A program made the position numbers and the translations under genes. The notes under the pieces are model-generated. The model had not been told where the DNA came from and searched no databases. It saw nothing but the letters and a program-made list of their open reading frames with translations. From Streptomyces sp. HM190 (GTDB lineage: Bacteria; Actinomycetota; Actinomycetes; Streptomycetales; Streptomycetaceae): 64,000 nucleotides of DNA. Where the stretch lies: contig NZ_CP047318.1 in assembly GCF_009857135.1 (NCBI RefSeq), positions 5,890,001 through 5,954,000 on the forward strand, in the 5' to 3' direction. This document shows positions 24,607-33,831 of this stretch, piece by piece. Numbering within the stretch: the first letter of the stretch is position 1; every line of letters begins with the position of its first letter.

Positions 24607-27009
24607 ATGGCTTCGATGTCCGCACCGCTCACCCTGCCCGTACTGCCGCTCGACGACGAGGTCGTGCTGCCCGGCATGGTGGTGCCGCTGGACCTCAGTG
24701 ACACGGATGTACGGGCCGCGGTGGAGGCCGCGCAGGCGGCGGCGCGGGCGGAACGCGGCAAGCCGAGGGTGCTGCTGGTGCCGCGGATCGACGGCGCGTA
24801 CGCGGGCACGGGTGTGCTCGGCACCGTCGAGCAGGTGGGCCGGCTGGCCGACGGCGACCCCGGCGCGCTGATCCGGGGGCGCGGCCGGGTGAAGATCGGG
24901 GCCGGGACCACCGGGCCCGGGGCCGCGCTGTGGGTCGAGGGCACCCGGATCGAGGAGAGCGTGCCGGAGCCGCTGCCCGGCCATGTCGCCGAACTGGTCA
25001 CCGAGTACAAGGCGCTGGCCAGCAGCTGGCTGCGCAAGCGCGGCGCCTGGCAGGTCGTGGACCGGGTGCAGGCGATCGACGACGTCTCCGCGCTGGCCGA
25101 CAACTCCGGCTACTCGCCGTTCCTGACGACCGAGCAGAAGCTGCGGCTGCTGGAGACGGACGACCCGGTCGCCCGGCTGAAGCTCGCCACCCAGCAGCTC
25201 CGCGACCACCTCGCCGAGCAGGACGTCGCCGAGACCATCGCCAAGGACGTCCAGGAGGGCGTCGACAAGCAGCAGCGTGAGTTCCTGCTGCGGCGCCAGC
25301 TCGAAGCCGTCCGCAAGGAACTGCGCGAGCTGAACGGCGAACAGGAGGGCGAGGAGTCCGACGACTACCGCGCCCGGGTCGAGGCCGCCGACCTGCCCGA
25401 GAAGGTCCGGGAGGCCGCGCTCAAGGAGGTCGACAAGCTGGAGCGGTCCAGCGACCAGTCCCCCGAGGGCAGCTGGATCCGCACCTGGCTCGACACCGTG
25501 CTCGAACTGCCCTGGAACGAACGGACCGAGGACGCGTACGACATCCAGGGCGCGAAGGGCGTCCTGGACGCCGAGCACGCCGGTCTGGAGGACGTGAAGG
25601 AACGCATCACCGAGTACCTCGCCGTGCGCAAGCGGCGCTCCGACCGCGGGCTCGGCGTGGTCGGCGGCCGGCGCGGCGGTGCCGTGCTCGCCCTCGTCGG
25701 GCCGCCCGGCGTCGGCAAGACCAGCCTCGGCGAGTCCGTGGCGCACGCCATGGGCCGCAAGTTCGTCCGGGTCGCCCTCGGCGGCGTACGGGACGAGGCG
25801 GAGATCCGCGGCCACCGGCGCACCTACGTGGGCGCGCTGCCCGGCCGTATCGTCCGCGCCATCAAGGAGGCGGGCTCGATGAACCCCGTCGTCCTGCTCG
25901 ACGAGATCGACAAGGTCGGCTCCGACTTCCGGGGCGACCCGGCCGCGGCGCTGCTCGAAGTGCTCGACCCCGCGCAGAACCACACCTTCCGGGACCACTA
26001 CCTGGAGGTCGAGCTGGACCTGAGCGACGTCGTCTTCCTCGCCACGGCGAACGTCCTCGAAGCCATCCCCGAGGCGCTGCTCGACCGGATGGAACTGGTC
26101 CGGCTGGACGGCTACACGGAGGACGAGAAGGTCGTCATCGCCCGGGACCACCTGGTGCCGCGGCAGCTGGAGCGGGCCGGCCTCGACGCCGACGAGGTCA
26201 CCCTCGACGAGAGCGCGCTGCGCAAGCTCGCCGGGGAGTACACCCGCGAGGCGGGGGTGCGGAACCTGGAGCGGTCGGTCGCCCGGCTGCTGCGCAAGGT
26301 GGCCGCCCAGCACGAACTGGGCGAGCGGGAGCTGCCGTTCACCGTCACCGACGCCGACCTGCGCGCCCTGATCGGGCGCCCGCACCACGTGCCCGAGTCC
26401 GCCCAGGACCCGGCGGAGCGGCGCACCGCCGTTCCCGGCGTGGCGACGGGGCTCGCGGTCACCGGCGCCGGCGGCGACGTCCTCTACGTCGAGGCGTCGC
26501 TCGCCGACCCCGAGACGGGCGCGGCGGGACTGACGCTCACCGGGCAGCTGGGCGACGTGATGAAGGAGTCCGCGCAGATCGCGCTCTCCTTCCTGCGCTC
26601 GCACGGTGCCGAACTGGAACTGCCCGTCGCCGACCTGAAGGACCGGGGCGTGCACATCCACTTCCCGGCGGGCGCGGTGCCCAAGGACGGACCGAGCGCC
26701 GGTGTCACCATGACGACGGCCCTGGCCTCGCTGCTGTCCGGACGGCTGGTCCGCACGGACGTCGCGATGACCGGTGAGGTCTCGCTCACCGGGCGGGTCC
26801 TGCCCATCGGCGGCGTCAAGCAGAAGCTGCTCGCCGCGCACCGGGCCGGGGTCACCACGGTGATCATCCCCAAGCGCAACGAGCCCGACCTGGACGACGT
26901 CCCCGCCGAGGTCCTCGACAAGCTGGAGGTCCACGCCGTCACCGACGTCCGCCAGGTTCTGGAACTGGCCCTCGCCCCCGCGGAGGTGGCGGTCCCGGCG
27001 GCCGCCTGA
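24607..27009 (+). CDS. lon: ATP-dependent protease Lon
   Basis: 800 residues, normal for LonA. The N-terminal LAN domain starts LPVLPLDDEVVLPGMVVPL, a coiled-coil region follows, then the AAA+ module with Walker A GPPGVGKT (365-372) and Walker B VVLLDEIDK. The protease domain has the Ser697-Lys740 dyad in KDGPSAGVTM and PIGGVKQKLLAAH. It degrades misfolded and regulatory proteins in the cytoplasm. ATG 24607 with GGGAGAG upstream is preferred over TTG 24586, which lies inside the HspR site. The HAIR element at 24565 predicts heat-shock control. A hairpin follows the stop. Confidence 0.97.
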   Translation: MASMSAPLTLPVLPLDDEVVLPGMVVPLDLSDTDVRAAVEAAQAAARAERGKPRVLLVPRIDGAYAGTGVLGTVEQVGRLADGDPGALIRGRGRVKIGAGTTGPGAALWVEGTRIEESVPEPLPGHVAELVTEYKALASSWLRKRGAWQVVDRVQAIDDVSALADNSGYSPFLTTEQKLRLLETDDPVARLKLATQQLRDHLAEQDVAETIAKDVQEGVDKQQREFLLRRQLEAVRKELRELNGEQEGEESDDYRARVEAADLPEKVREAALKEVDKLERSSDQSPEGSWIRTWLDTVLELPWNERTEDAYDIQGAKGVLDAEHAGLEDVKERITEYLAVRKRRSDRGLGVVGGRRGGAVLALVGPPGVGKTSLGESVAHAMGRKFVRVALGGVRDEAEIRGHRRTYVGALPGRIVRAIKEAGSMNPVVLLDEIDKVGSDFRGDPAAALLEVLDPAQNHTFRDHYLEVELDLSDVVFLATANVLEAIPEALLDRMELVRLDGYTEDEKVVIARDHLVPRQLERAGLDADEVTLDESALRKLAGEYTREAGVRNLERSVARLLRKVAAQHELGERELPFTVTDADLRALIGRPHHVPESAQDPAERRTAVPGVATGLAVTGAGGDVLYVEASLADPETGAAGLTLTGQLGDVMKESAQIALSFLRSHGAELELPVADLKDRGVHIHFPAGAVPKDGPSAGVTMTTALASLLSGRLVRTDVAMTGEVSLTGRVLPIGGVKQKLLAAHRAGVTTVIIPKRNEPDLDDVPAEVLDKLEVHAVTDVRQVLELALAPAEVAVPAAA

Positions 27010-27025
27010 CGCCGCACGGCGGTAC

Positions 27026-27048
27026 GGCCGCCCGGCACACGGGCGGCC
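27026..27048 (+). terminator. terminator after lon
   Basis: 9-bp inverted repeat GGCCGCCCG/CGGGCGGCC with a GCACA loop, 17 bp past the lon stop. A second weaker repeat (AGGCCCGGG/CCCGGGCCT) follows near 27097-27128. Confidence 0.75.
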
Positions 27049-27300
27049 CCGCGAGACTCCGGCGGTGACGTGACGGACATCCGCCGGACGAGGGAAGGCC
27101 CGGGTCCCGTGAGGGAGGCCCGGGCCTCTCCCTTTTCGGCGCCCGGCCGCGGGCGCCACCCGTGCCACGCGCGTTCCCGGCGGTCCGCCTCACCCCTCAC
27201 CTGCGGAATACTGACGGCGCCGCCCGCGACGGCGGTCCGCAAGCGGCAAGGACCGTCGCCGACTCCTCGGCGACGCGGAACCGGGATCAGGAGCGCTGAC
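27049..27300. other. lon-marR spacer
   Basis: 250 bp with no gene. It holds the second hairpin near 27097-27128 and probably the MarR promoter. Confidence 0.4.
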
Positions 27301-27795
27301 GTGCAGGACGAGGGCGGAAACGGCGGCCGGGGCGACGACGGGCCCGGGATGCCGACCAGCGGCATGGACCAGGCGTTCCTCGCGCTGGAGCGGGAACTGA
27401 CGGTCCTGCTGCGGCGTGCCCGCGCCACGTCCGGCGAGATGGCCCGCGCGGTCCACCCGGACCTGGAGTCCGCCGCGTACGGCCTTCTTGCGCGGCTCGA
27501 CGAGACGGGCCGGCTGCGCGCCACGGAACTCGCCGCGTACATCGGCGTCGGCAAGGCCACCATGTCCCGGCAGCTGCGCGCCCTCGAACACCTCGGCCTC
27601 ATCGCCCGCGAACCCGACCCCGCCGACGGTCGTGCCTGGCTCGTCCACCTCACGGACGAGGGGCGGGCGCGGTTCCGCGCGGTGCGGGACGCCCGGCGCG
27701 TGGCGTACGTACGCCAGCTGGCCGACTGGGACCGGGACGAGGTCGCCCAACTCGCGCGGCTCCTGCACCAGCTGAACCGGGGCGGCGAGGGCTAG
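27301..27795 (+). CDS. MarR-family transcriptional regulator
   Basis: 164 residues from GTG 27301 (AGGAGCG upstream). Residues 22-160 form a MarR winged helix: ERELTVLLRRARA, then LESAAYGLLARLDETGRLRATELAAYIGVGKATMSRQLRALEHLGLIAREPDPADGRAWLVHLT split across recognition helix and wing. The last helix RRVAYVRQLADWDRDEVAQLARLLHQL is the dimerisation helix. The gene is bounded by an IS remnant right after its stop, so its old downstream target gene may have been lost. Ligand and targets are unknown. Confidence 0.9.
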   Translation: MQDEGGNGGRGDDGPGMPTSGMDQAFLALERELTVLLRRARATSGEMARAVHPDLESAAYGLLARLDETGRLRATELAAYIGVGKATMSRQLRALEHLGLIAREPDPADGRAWLVHLTDEGRARFRAVRDARRVAYVRQLADWDRDEVAQLARLLHQLNRGGEG

Positions 27796-27966
27796 GTGTT
27801 CTGTCCCGGGAGGCTGTGGGCGGGTGAGGTTCTCGGCTGAGGGATCTTGAACAGGTGAGGGCCTTCCGGTTCGGTGTGGATTGCGACGTCTGCACCTGAC
27901 CGAAAGGCCCTCGTGCCCCACCGTAATGCACCCCTGACCGAGACCGGACGCCTGCGCCTGACCCGC
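27796..27966 (+). mobile_element. 5' remnant of an IS481-type insertion sequence
   Basis: Starts TGTTCTGTCCCGGGAGGC right after the MarR stop. A 14-bp imperfect inverted repeat (27857-27870 with 27899-27912) precedes a GTG at 27913. From there the frame reads VPHRNAPLTETGRLRL, the typical N-terminus of IS481-family transposases, and homology stops at about 27960. The rest of the transposase and the right end are absent; the phosphatase gene on the opposite strand ends at 27967. So this is a deletion scar, not an active element. Confidence 0.8.
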
Positions 27967-28752
27967 TCACAGCTCCGCGTACACCACGCTCGCGTCGTCG
28001 TGGGTCTTCGCCCGGCCGAGGAAGCGGCGTTCGGTGTCGGCGTCCTCCAGGTCCCGTACCCGCTCCACCAGGGCGGCCGCGCCCTCCTTGCGCAGATACG
28101 TGAAGCAGTCCTCCCAGCCGCCCTCGCGGAACATGTCCACCCAGCGGGTCGCCCCGTCGGTCAGGGCGGCCAGGGACCGCACCCGTTCGCGCGGGACGGC
28201 CCCCGTCACGGCCCGCGCCGCCACGGCCGGATCGGCCGCCGCAGTCCAGAAGCCGCCCTCCTTGTTGCGGACCGTGGAGTCGGCGATCGCGGCCGTGGCG
28301 AGGAAGGCGCGCGGGAGCCGGGACAGACGGTCGTCCAGCACCGTGGTCACCAGGCCGTCCTGCCCCTCGAACAGCAGCGCGGAGTCGGAGAGCACCAGGT
28401 ACTCCAGCGTCTCCTCCGACCACCGCGCCAGAACCACTGTGGCCTGTGGGGTCCTCGGGTGAGAAAGGTCACAGGTTTGAGCGTGCGCCCGAGCGGTACG
28501 AGTGATGGCCTGTGAAAGGACGGCGGTCAGCGGTGAATCCCGTTCCGAAAGGGACAGTTCGGTCAGTGCGCCACCGAGACGGGAGGTGAACCATGCGACC
28601 GAATGTCGACAGCCGTAGGAGGGGGGCGGCGGCGTCACGCCGTCGAGGAGGACCACGGCACCGCCCTGTCCCCCGGCGGGAAGCGCGACCGACGCGAAGT
28701 CCTCGTTGGGGCGGGCGGCATGGCCGGGCTCGGAGACGAGTTCCGTACGCAT
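27967..28752 (-). CDS. PP2C-like protein phosphatase domain protein
   Basis: 261 residues from the ATG at 28752. It reads MRTELVSEPGHAARPNEDFASVAL, then AVVLLDGVTPPP, LSDGALL-type motif LVLSDSALLFEG, LAALTDGATRW and a final KTHDDASVVYAEL. These are the metal-binding blocks of PP2C/PPM phosphatases: NEDF, LDGVT, TDGA and DDAS. Substrates are unknown. It is convergent with the MarR gene across the IS remnant and divergent from the conservon. A longer start at 28821 adds no conserved sequence. Confidence 0.8.
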   Translation of the reverse strand: MRTELVSEPGHAARPNEDFASVALPAGGQGGAVVLLDGVTPPPPSYGCRHSVAWFTSRLGGALTELSLSERDSPLTAVLSQAITRTARAHAQTCDLSHPRTPQATVVLARWSEETLEYLVLSDSALLFEGQDGLVTTVLDDRLSRLPRAFLATAAIADSTVRNKEGGFWTAAADPAVAARAVTGAVPRERVRSLAALTDGATRWVDMFREGGWEDCFTYLRKEGAAALVERVRDLEDADTERRFLGRAKTHDDASVVYAEL

Positions 28753-29110
28753 TCGGCCAGTCTGCACGAGCCCTCCACAAGATCCGCGAAAGGCCGACAA
28801 TGGTCGCCGTGCGACCCGCACCCTCCAGGCCGGGCGCCGGGTTTGGCATGGAATGATCGCATGTGGGGAAGCGCGGCGGCGAATACTGCCAAAGCCCGTC
28901 GCCGACGTCCAACCGGCCGACCGTCCGGGGCATCGGCACGAGCCGGTGGAACTTGCCCGCCAACTCCCCGGCGATGTTCACTCCTTCGGGTGGCGGGACT
29001 GATGATGCGGACCCACCACCCACCGGCACTGGGAGGGTCGGGAGCCGTACCGGGGGGACGCTCACACGTTGACGGAACGTCACCCGGGCCCATGGGTACA
29101 CGAGTCAGGA
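28753..29110. promoter_or_regulatory. conservon upstream region
   Basis: 358 bp between the divergent phosphatase gene and cvnA. It must hold the conservon promoter. I see no gene, RNA or clear palindrome. Confidence 0.45.
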
Positions 29111-32038
29111 ATGCGAGCACCGGTGCAGAAGACGCGGCCTCGGCGCGCAGGCAAGAAGGCAGCTTCGAAGGCCTCCGCGGCCTCCCCGAACCAGCAGGGG
29201 ACGGCGCAGCAGGCCCCCACCGTCGGCACCGGGCGCAAGGCGCACGTACGCAACCGGCTCATCATCGCCGTGGCCGTGGTGGCCGCCGCCATCGCGGGCG
29301 CCGGATCGCCCTCGGTGCTCGCCGCCTCGGCGCAACTGCACGACACCCAGTCCCTGGTCACGCTCGCCGAGCAGACCCAGGAGACCCTCACCCTCGCCCA
29401 CGCGCTGGCCGACGAGCGCGACGAGGTCACCGCGTACATCGCCGCCGGGCGGCCCGGGTCGGCCGCCCCCGACGAGCAGCCCACCGACCGCGTCGACCGC
29501 CAGGTCGCGGAGCTGAGCGCCGACAGCGACACCTCCGCCGCGCTGCGCCAGGACATCCGCACTATCGCCGCCGTACGGAAGGCGGCGCTGTCCGGCACGA
29601 GCACCGCTCTCGAGGCGCACCAGGCGTACACCGCCGTCGTCACCGAACTCCACTCCCTCGCCGAGGAGCTCGCCCAGCGGATTCCGCCCCGAGCGGGCCG
29701 CGGGGCGTACGCCCTCGCCGAACTCGACACCGCCGTCCAGCAGGCCGCCGCCGCCCGTGGCCTCCTCGTCGCCGCGCTGAGCGTTCCGCGGACCACGCAG
29801 ACCGTCATCGATCCGGCCACCGGGCTGCCCACCACCACGACCGGCTCCACCGCCGCCGACGACAAGATGCGCGACGCCCTCGGCGCCGCCGCCCAGCAGG
29901 CCCGCGTCCGCTCCGACGCCGCCCTCGCCCACTTCCGCGAGACCGCGCCCACCACCGCCCGCTCCTCGTACGACGCCACGGTCACCGGCCCCGAGGCCGA
30001 CACCGCCGAGAAGTACCTCGCGCGCCTCACCGACCAGCCCTCCCTCGCCGACGACGAGAAGACCACCAGCGCCGCCAAGGTCGACGCCGCGCTCTCCGCC
30101 CGCGTCGACCTGATGCGCGGCGCCGAGTCCTCCCTCTACGACCGGCGCACCAAGGACCTCGCCCAACTGCGCGACGACGACGTCACCGCGCTGGAGATCC
30201 GGGTCGCCCTCCTCGGCGCGCTGATGCTCCTCGCCGTCGGTGTCGCCACCGGCATGGCCCGCTCGCTGACCCGCCCGCTCGCGGTGCTGCGCATCGGCTC
30301 CGCCCGCGTCGCCGGCGACCCCCTGGCCGAGGAACCCGTCAAGTTCACCGGCCGCAACGACGAGTTCGCCCAGGTCGTGCGCTCCGTCAACGCGCTCCAC
30401 GCGCACGCCCTCGCCCTGCACGAGCGGCTCGCGCCCCTGGAGGGCGACCGCAAGCACCTCATCGGCCAGCGTCAGACCATGGCCGACGAACGCGACCGGC
30501 TGCGCGCCGAACTCGCCGAGGCCGGAGCCCACCTGGGCAGGATCCAGCACAGCATCAACGGCACGTTCGTCAACCTCGCGTTGCGCACCCTCGGCCTCGT
30601 CGAACGGCAGCTCGCCGTCATCGAGTCGCTGGAGGAGCGCGAGCAGGACCCCGACCGGCTCGCCACCCTCTTCAAGCTCGACCACTTCGCGACCGTCATG
30701 CGCCGTCACAGCGAGAACCTCCTGGTCCTCGCCGGCCACGAGCACGTCCAGCACCACGCCGGAGCCGTCCCACTCGTCGACGTGGTCCGCGCCGCGGTCA
30801 GCGAGATCGAGCGCTACGAGCGGGTCCGCATCGCCGCGCTGCCGCCGAGCGCGCACATCGCCGGGTTCGCCGCCGACGACCTCAGCCACCTCCTCGCCGA
30901 ACTCCTGGAGAACGGCACGACGTTCTCGCCGCCGGAGACGAGCGTCGAGGTCTCCGGCTGGCTGATGGAGAACGGCGAGGTCACCGTCACCGTCCAGGAC
31001 GGCGGCATCGGCATCCCCGCCGACCGGCTCGCCAAACTCAACGCCCGCCTCACCGACTTCGACCCCGAGGCCCCCTACGACCAGGAGGACGGCGAGGGCC
31101 TCGGCCTCGGCCTCTACGTCGTGGCCCGCCTCGCCCACCGGCTCGGCACCCGCGTCCGGCTGCAGGAGCAGACGCCGGGCGGCACCGCCGCGGTCGTCGT
31201 CCTGCCCACGTCGCTGCTGGCCACGACACCGGCCCCGCCCGCCGCCGGGCCGCCACCCGCCGCGGGGCCCGTGCTGTCGCTGCCCGGCATCGCCGCCGAG
31301 ACCAACGACGGCGCCCTGCCCGCCCGCACCGTCACCGTCCGCGAGCCCGAGGGCGACGGCGACCCGCTGATCGAGGCCGCGGAACGCGCGCTGCTCACCC
31401 GGGACGCCGCCGACACCACCCACGCGGGGAACGGGGCCGACGCGGCGGACGACGAGGACACCGCACCCGCCCCGGACGGGGACGCGACCACGGACACGGA
31501 CGCGACCACGGACGCGACCACGGACACGGACACGGCCGCCCGCGCGGGGAACGCGGACCCGGCCGGGGACGACGAGGACGACGACGTACGGGAGGACGCG
31601 CCGGCGGCCCCGACGGAGTCCGTCTCCGAGACCACCATGGAGCTGTTCGCTCCCGTGGCCCCGGAGCCGGCCGCCGACGAGGACACCGACGACCCGTACG
31701 GCGTCGGCCCCGACACCCATGAGCGCGCCGCCGACGAGGGGGACGCGGCGCGCACCTCGGCGAAGGCCCCGCGCCTCACCGACAAGGGCCTGCCCAAGCG
31801 CACGCCCAGGATCACCGCGCCCGTGCCCACGGCCCCCAAGCCGCGTGCGGGGGGCGTGAACGCCGAGGAGCTCAGGCGTCGCCTGGGCGGGTTCCACCAG
31901 GGGGCCAGGGAGGGACGCCGTGACGTCGAGGCGGAGATCGCCGAGCAGTCGGGCGAGACACGGGCACCCGAGCCACAGGAGTACCGGACAGAGGCAGTTG
32001 ACACCACGGGGGGCACTTCCGAGGAGGCAAGCAGTTGA
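29111..32038 (+). CDS. cvnA: conservon sensor-kinase-like protein CvnA
   Basis: 975 residues. A membrane helix near 50 (LIIAVAVVAAAIAGAGSP) is followed by a long extracytoplasmic nitrate/nitrite-sensing-type helical domain to about 375. A second membrane helix (VALLGALMLLAVGVATGMA) and HAMP follow, then a helical region and an HATPase domain (NGTTFSPP, DGGIGIP, GEGLGLGLYVVARL). The acidic, repetitive C-terminus from about 700 (runs of DATTDT) is of low complexity. In conservons CvnA forms a membrane complex with CvnB, C and D, like a eukaryotic G-protein system. ATG 29111 is chosen; TTG 29069 is also in frame. It overlaps cvnB by 4 bp. Confidence 0.9.
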   Translation: MRAPVQKTRPRRAGKKAASKASAASPNQQGTAQQAPTVGTGRKAHVRNRLIIAVAVVAAAIAGAGSPSVLAASAQLHDTQSLVTLAEQTQETLTLAHALADERDEVTAYIAAGRPGSAAPDEQPTDRVDRQVAELSADSDTSAALRQDIRTIAAVRKAALSGTSTALEAHQAYTAVVTELHSLAEELAQRIPPRAGRGAYALAELDTAVQQAAAARGLLVAALSVPRTTQTVIDPATGLPTTTTGSTAADDKMRDALGAAAQQARVRSDAALAHFRETAPTTARSSYDATVTGPEADTAEKYLARLTDQPSLADDEKTTSAAKVDAALSARVDLMRGAESSLYDRRTKDLAQLRDDDVTALEIRVALLGALMLLAVGVATGMARSLTRPLAVLRIGSARVAGDPLAEEPVKFTGRNDEFAQVVRSVNALHAHALALHERLAPLEGDRKHLIGQRQTMADERDRLRAELAEAGAHLGRIQHSINGTFVNLALRTLGLVERQLAVIESLEEREQDPDRLATLFKLDHFATVMRRHSENLLVLAGHEHVQHHAGAVPLVDVVRAAVSEIERYERVRIAALPPSAHIAGFAADDLSHLLAELLENGTTFSPPETSVEVSGWLMENGEVTVTVQDGGIGIPADRLAKLNARLTDFDPEAPYDQEDGEGLGLGLYVVARLAHRLGTRVRLQEQTPGGTAAVVVLPTSLLATTPAPPAAGPPPAAGPVLSLPGIAAETNDGALPARTVTVREPEGDGDPLIEAAERALLTRDAADTTHAGNGADAADDEDTAPAPDGDATTDTDATTDATTDTDTAARAGNADPAGDDEDDDVREDAPAAPTESVSETTMELFAPVAPEPAADEDTDDPYGVGPDTHERAADEGDAARTSAKAPRLTDKGLPKRTPRITAPVPTAPKPRAGGVNAEELRRRLGGFHQGAREGRRDVEAEIAEQSGETRAPEPQEYRTEAVDTTGGTSEEASS

Positions 32039-32547
32039 CCGCGCCCAGTACCTTCGGCTTGAGCAGTGAAGCCCGCAACCTGCACTGGCTGCTGACCAAC
32101 CTCGTCGAGGAGGTGCCGGGACTGCTGTCGGTCGCGGTGGTCTCCTCCGACGGTCTGCTCCTGCTCTCCTCCGACCCCGGCCGCAACGCCGAGGCCCGCG
32201 AGGCCCAGGGAGAACGGCCCCAGGGCCCCCGCGGCTCCGCCGCCGACCTCGCCACCATCGTCTCCGGCATCGGCAGCCTCACCATCGGCGCCGCCAAGCT
32301 GATGGAGTTCGGCGGGGTCAAGCAGACGATGGTCGCGATGGACGAGGGCAGCCTCTTCGTGATGTCGATCAGCGACGGCTCGCTGCTCGGCGTCCACGGC
32401 TCCCCGGACTGCGACATGAGCGTGGTGGCTTACCACATGGCCCTCTTCGTCGGCCGTGCCGGACACGTCCTCACGCCCGAACTCCGCAGCGAACTGCGCA
32501 AGTCCCTGGAGGCCGAGGAGATCGAGGCGGCCGGGAGCAGGCGATGA
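32035..32547 (+). CDS. cvnB: conservon roadblock/LC7 protein CvnB
   Basis: 170 residues, start TTG 32035 after GAGGAGG, overlapping the cvnA stop. It has the roadblock/LC7 fold (LHWLLTNLVEEVPGLLSVAVVSSDGLLLLSS, then LATIVSGIGSLTIGAAKLMEFGGVKQ), the GTPase-activating or scaffolding fold known from MglB. In conservons it binds CvnA and CvnD. A loop of about 15 residues rich in Arg, Glu, Gly and Pro (50-68) is an insertion. It overlaps cvnC by ATGA, so translation is coupled. Confidence 0.94.
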   Translation: MTAPSTFGLSSEARNLHWLLTNLVEEVPGLLSVAVVSSDGLLLLSSDPGRNAEAREAQGERPQGPRGSAADLATIVSGIGSLTIGAAKLMEFGGVKQTMVAMDEGSLFVMSISDGSLLGVHGSPDCDMSVVAYHMALFVGRAGHVLTPELRSELRKSLEAEEIEAAGSRR

Positions 32548-33044
32548 GCGGCGCCAAGAAGACGAGGGCGCGCGCCCCCAAGCCGGGCTCGGCGCGGAAG
32601 CCGGGCCCGCAGCGGAGCCCTCACAAAAGGCTCCCGGTACGCGGCGGGGACCGCAAACCCGCCCGCGTACGCCCCTACTCCCTGACGGGCGGCCGCACCC
32701 GCTTCGGGCATGTGCTCCACGTCGAGACCTTCGTCGCCGTCCTCGAAGCCCCGGCCGACCGGCCGGAGCCGGACGGGGCCACCGCCCACCCGTCGGGGAG
32801 CGGGGGAGGATCCCTCACCGGCAAGGTGATGCCCGAGATGCGGGCCATCGTCGAACTCTGCCGCCGTATGCGGACGGTGGCCGAGATCGCCGCGCTGCTC
32901 AAGATGCCGCTCGGCGTGGTCCGCGTCCTCCTCAGCGATCTCGCGGACCAGGGAAAGATCCGTGTGTACGGAACAGGTCACGGCCCGGGACAGCCGGACC
33001 GCGCTCTGCTGGAAAGGGTGCTGAGTGGACTCCGCCGTCTCTGA
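32544..33044 (+). CDS. cvnC: conservon DUF742 protein CvnC
   Basis: 166 residues. The first 45 are very basic (KKTRARAPKPGSARKPGPQR), followed by the DUF742 domain: VRPYSLTGGRTRFGHVLHVETFVAV and a winged-helix-like MRAIVELCRRMRTVAEIAALLKMPLGVVRVLLSDLADQG. DUF742 proteins in conservons link the complex to CvnD. A longer basic arm than usual could contact nucleic acid or membrane; that is inference. It overlaps cvnB by 4 bp and cvnD by 20 bp. Confidence 0.93.
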   Translation: MSGAKKTRARAPKPGSARKPGPQRSPHKRLPVRGGDRKPARVRPYSLTGGRTRFGHVLHVETFVAVLEAPADRPEPDGATAHPSGSGGGSLTGKVMPEMRAIVELCRRMRTVAEIAALLKMPLGVVRVLLSDLADQGKIRVYGTGHGPGQPDRALLERVLSGLRRL

Positions 33045-33783
33045 CGCCGCCTCGCCTGGCGTCACCCCCGACGCCTCGCCCGGTGTCACCCCGGGCGTCA
33101 CCGTCGACGCCCCCCGGCCCGGCGGCTTCGCCCGGGCCGCCTCCCGCGGTCTCGACCGCCTGGCCGGGGTGCCCGTGCCCCGGTACGAGCCGGAGCCCGA
33201 GGAGGACCTGAAACCCTGGCAGGCCGACCTGTCCCGCGCCCCCATCGCCACCAAGATCGTGGTGGCGGGCGGCTTCGGTGTCGGCAAGACCACCCTCGTC
33301 GGCGCGGTCTCCGAGATCACCCCGCTGCGCACCGAGGCTCTGATGACCGAGGCCAGCGCCGCCACGGACGACCTCTCCGCGACCCCGGAGAAGATCACCA
33401 CCACCGTGGCCATGGACTACGGCCGCATCACCCTCGACGACGACCTGGTTCTCTACCTGTTCGGCACGCCCGGCCAGGAGCGGTTCTGGTTCATGTGGGA
33501 CGACCTGGTGCGCGGCGCGATCGGCGCCATCGTCCTCGCCGACACCCGCCGCCTCACCGACTGCTTCCCCGCGCTCGACTACTTCGAGAGCTGCGGCCTG
33601 CCCTACATCGTCGCCGTCAACGAGTTCGACGACAGCGACCGCTACGAGCCGGAGGACGTACGGGACGCGCTGACCGTGCCCGCTCACGTACCTGTCATGA
33701 TCATGGACGCGCGGGACCGGGCCTCGGTGCTGGAGACCCTGCTCGCGCTCTGCGGTCACGCGATATCCGTCAGCCCCGAGTAG
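33025..33783 (+). CDS. cvnD: conservon small GTPase CvnD
   Basis: 252 residues, start GTG 33025 inside the cvnC end. Residues 75-250 are a Ras-like GTPase: P-loop GGFGVGKT (82-89), switch region FGTPGQERFWFMWDD and a specificity loop with VNEFDDSD in place of NKxD. Family CvnD proteins are about 190-200 residues. Here an extra N-terminal arm of about 60 residues contains repeated SPGVTPD/PGVT phrases from DNA repeats. It is the output switch of the conservon. A flavoprotein gene follows 48 bp later in the same direction. Confidence 0.94.
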   Translation: MDSAVSDAASPGVTPDASPGVTPGVTVDAPRPGGFARAASRGLDRLAGVPVPRYEPEPEEDLKPWQADLSRAPIATKIVVAGGFGVGKTTLVGAVSEITPLRTEALMTEASAATDDLSATPEKITTTVAMDYGRITLDDDLVLYLFGTPGQERFWFMWDDLVRGAIGAIVLADTRRLTDCFPALDYFESCGLPYIVAVNEFDDSDRYEPEDVRDALTVPAHVPVMIMDARDRASVLETLLALCGHAISVSPE

Positions 33784-33831
33784 CCCAGGCGGGGCGCGCG
33801 GGGCACACAGAGGCGTAGGAGACCAGTCCGG

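Noticed and set aside
27874..28515. 213-codon plus-strand frame after the IS remnant
   Set aside because: Only its first part is transposase-like; the rest is antisense to the phosphatase gene.
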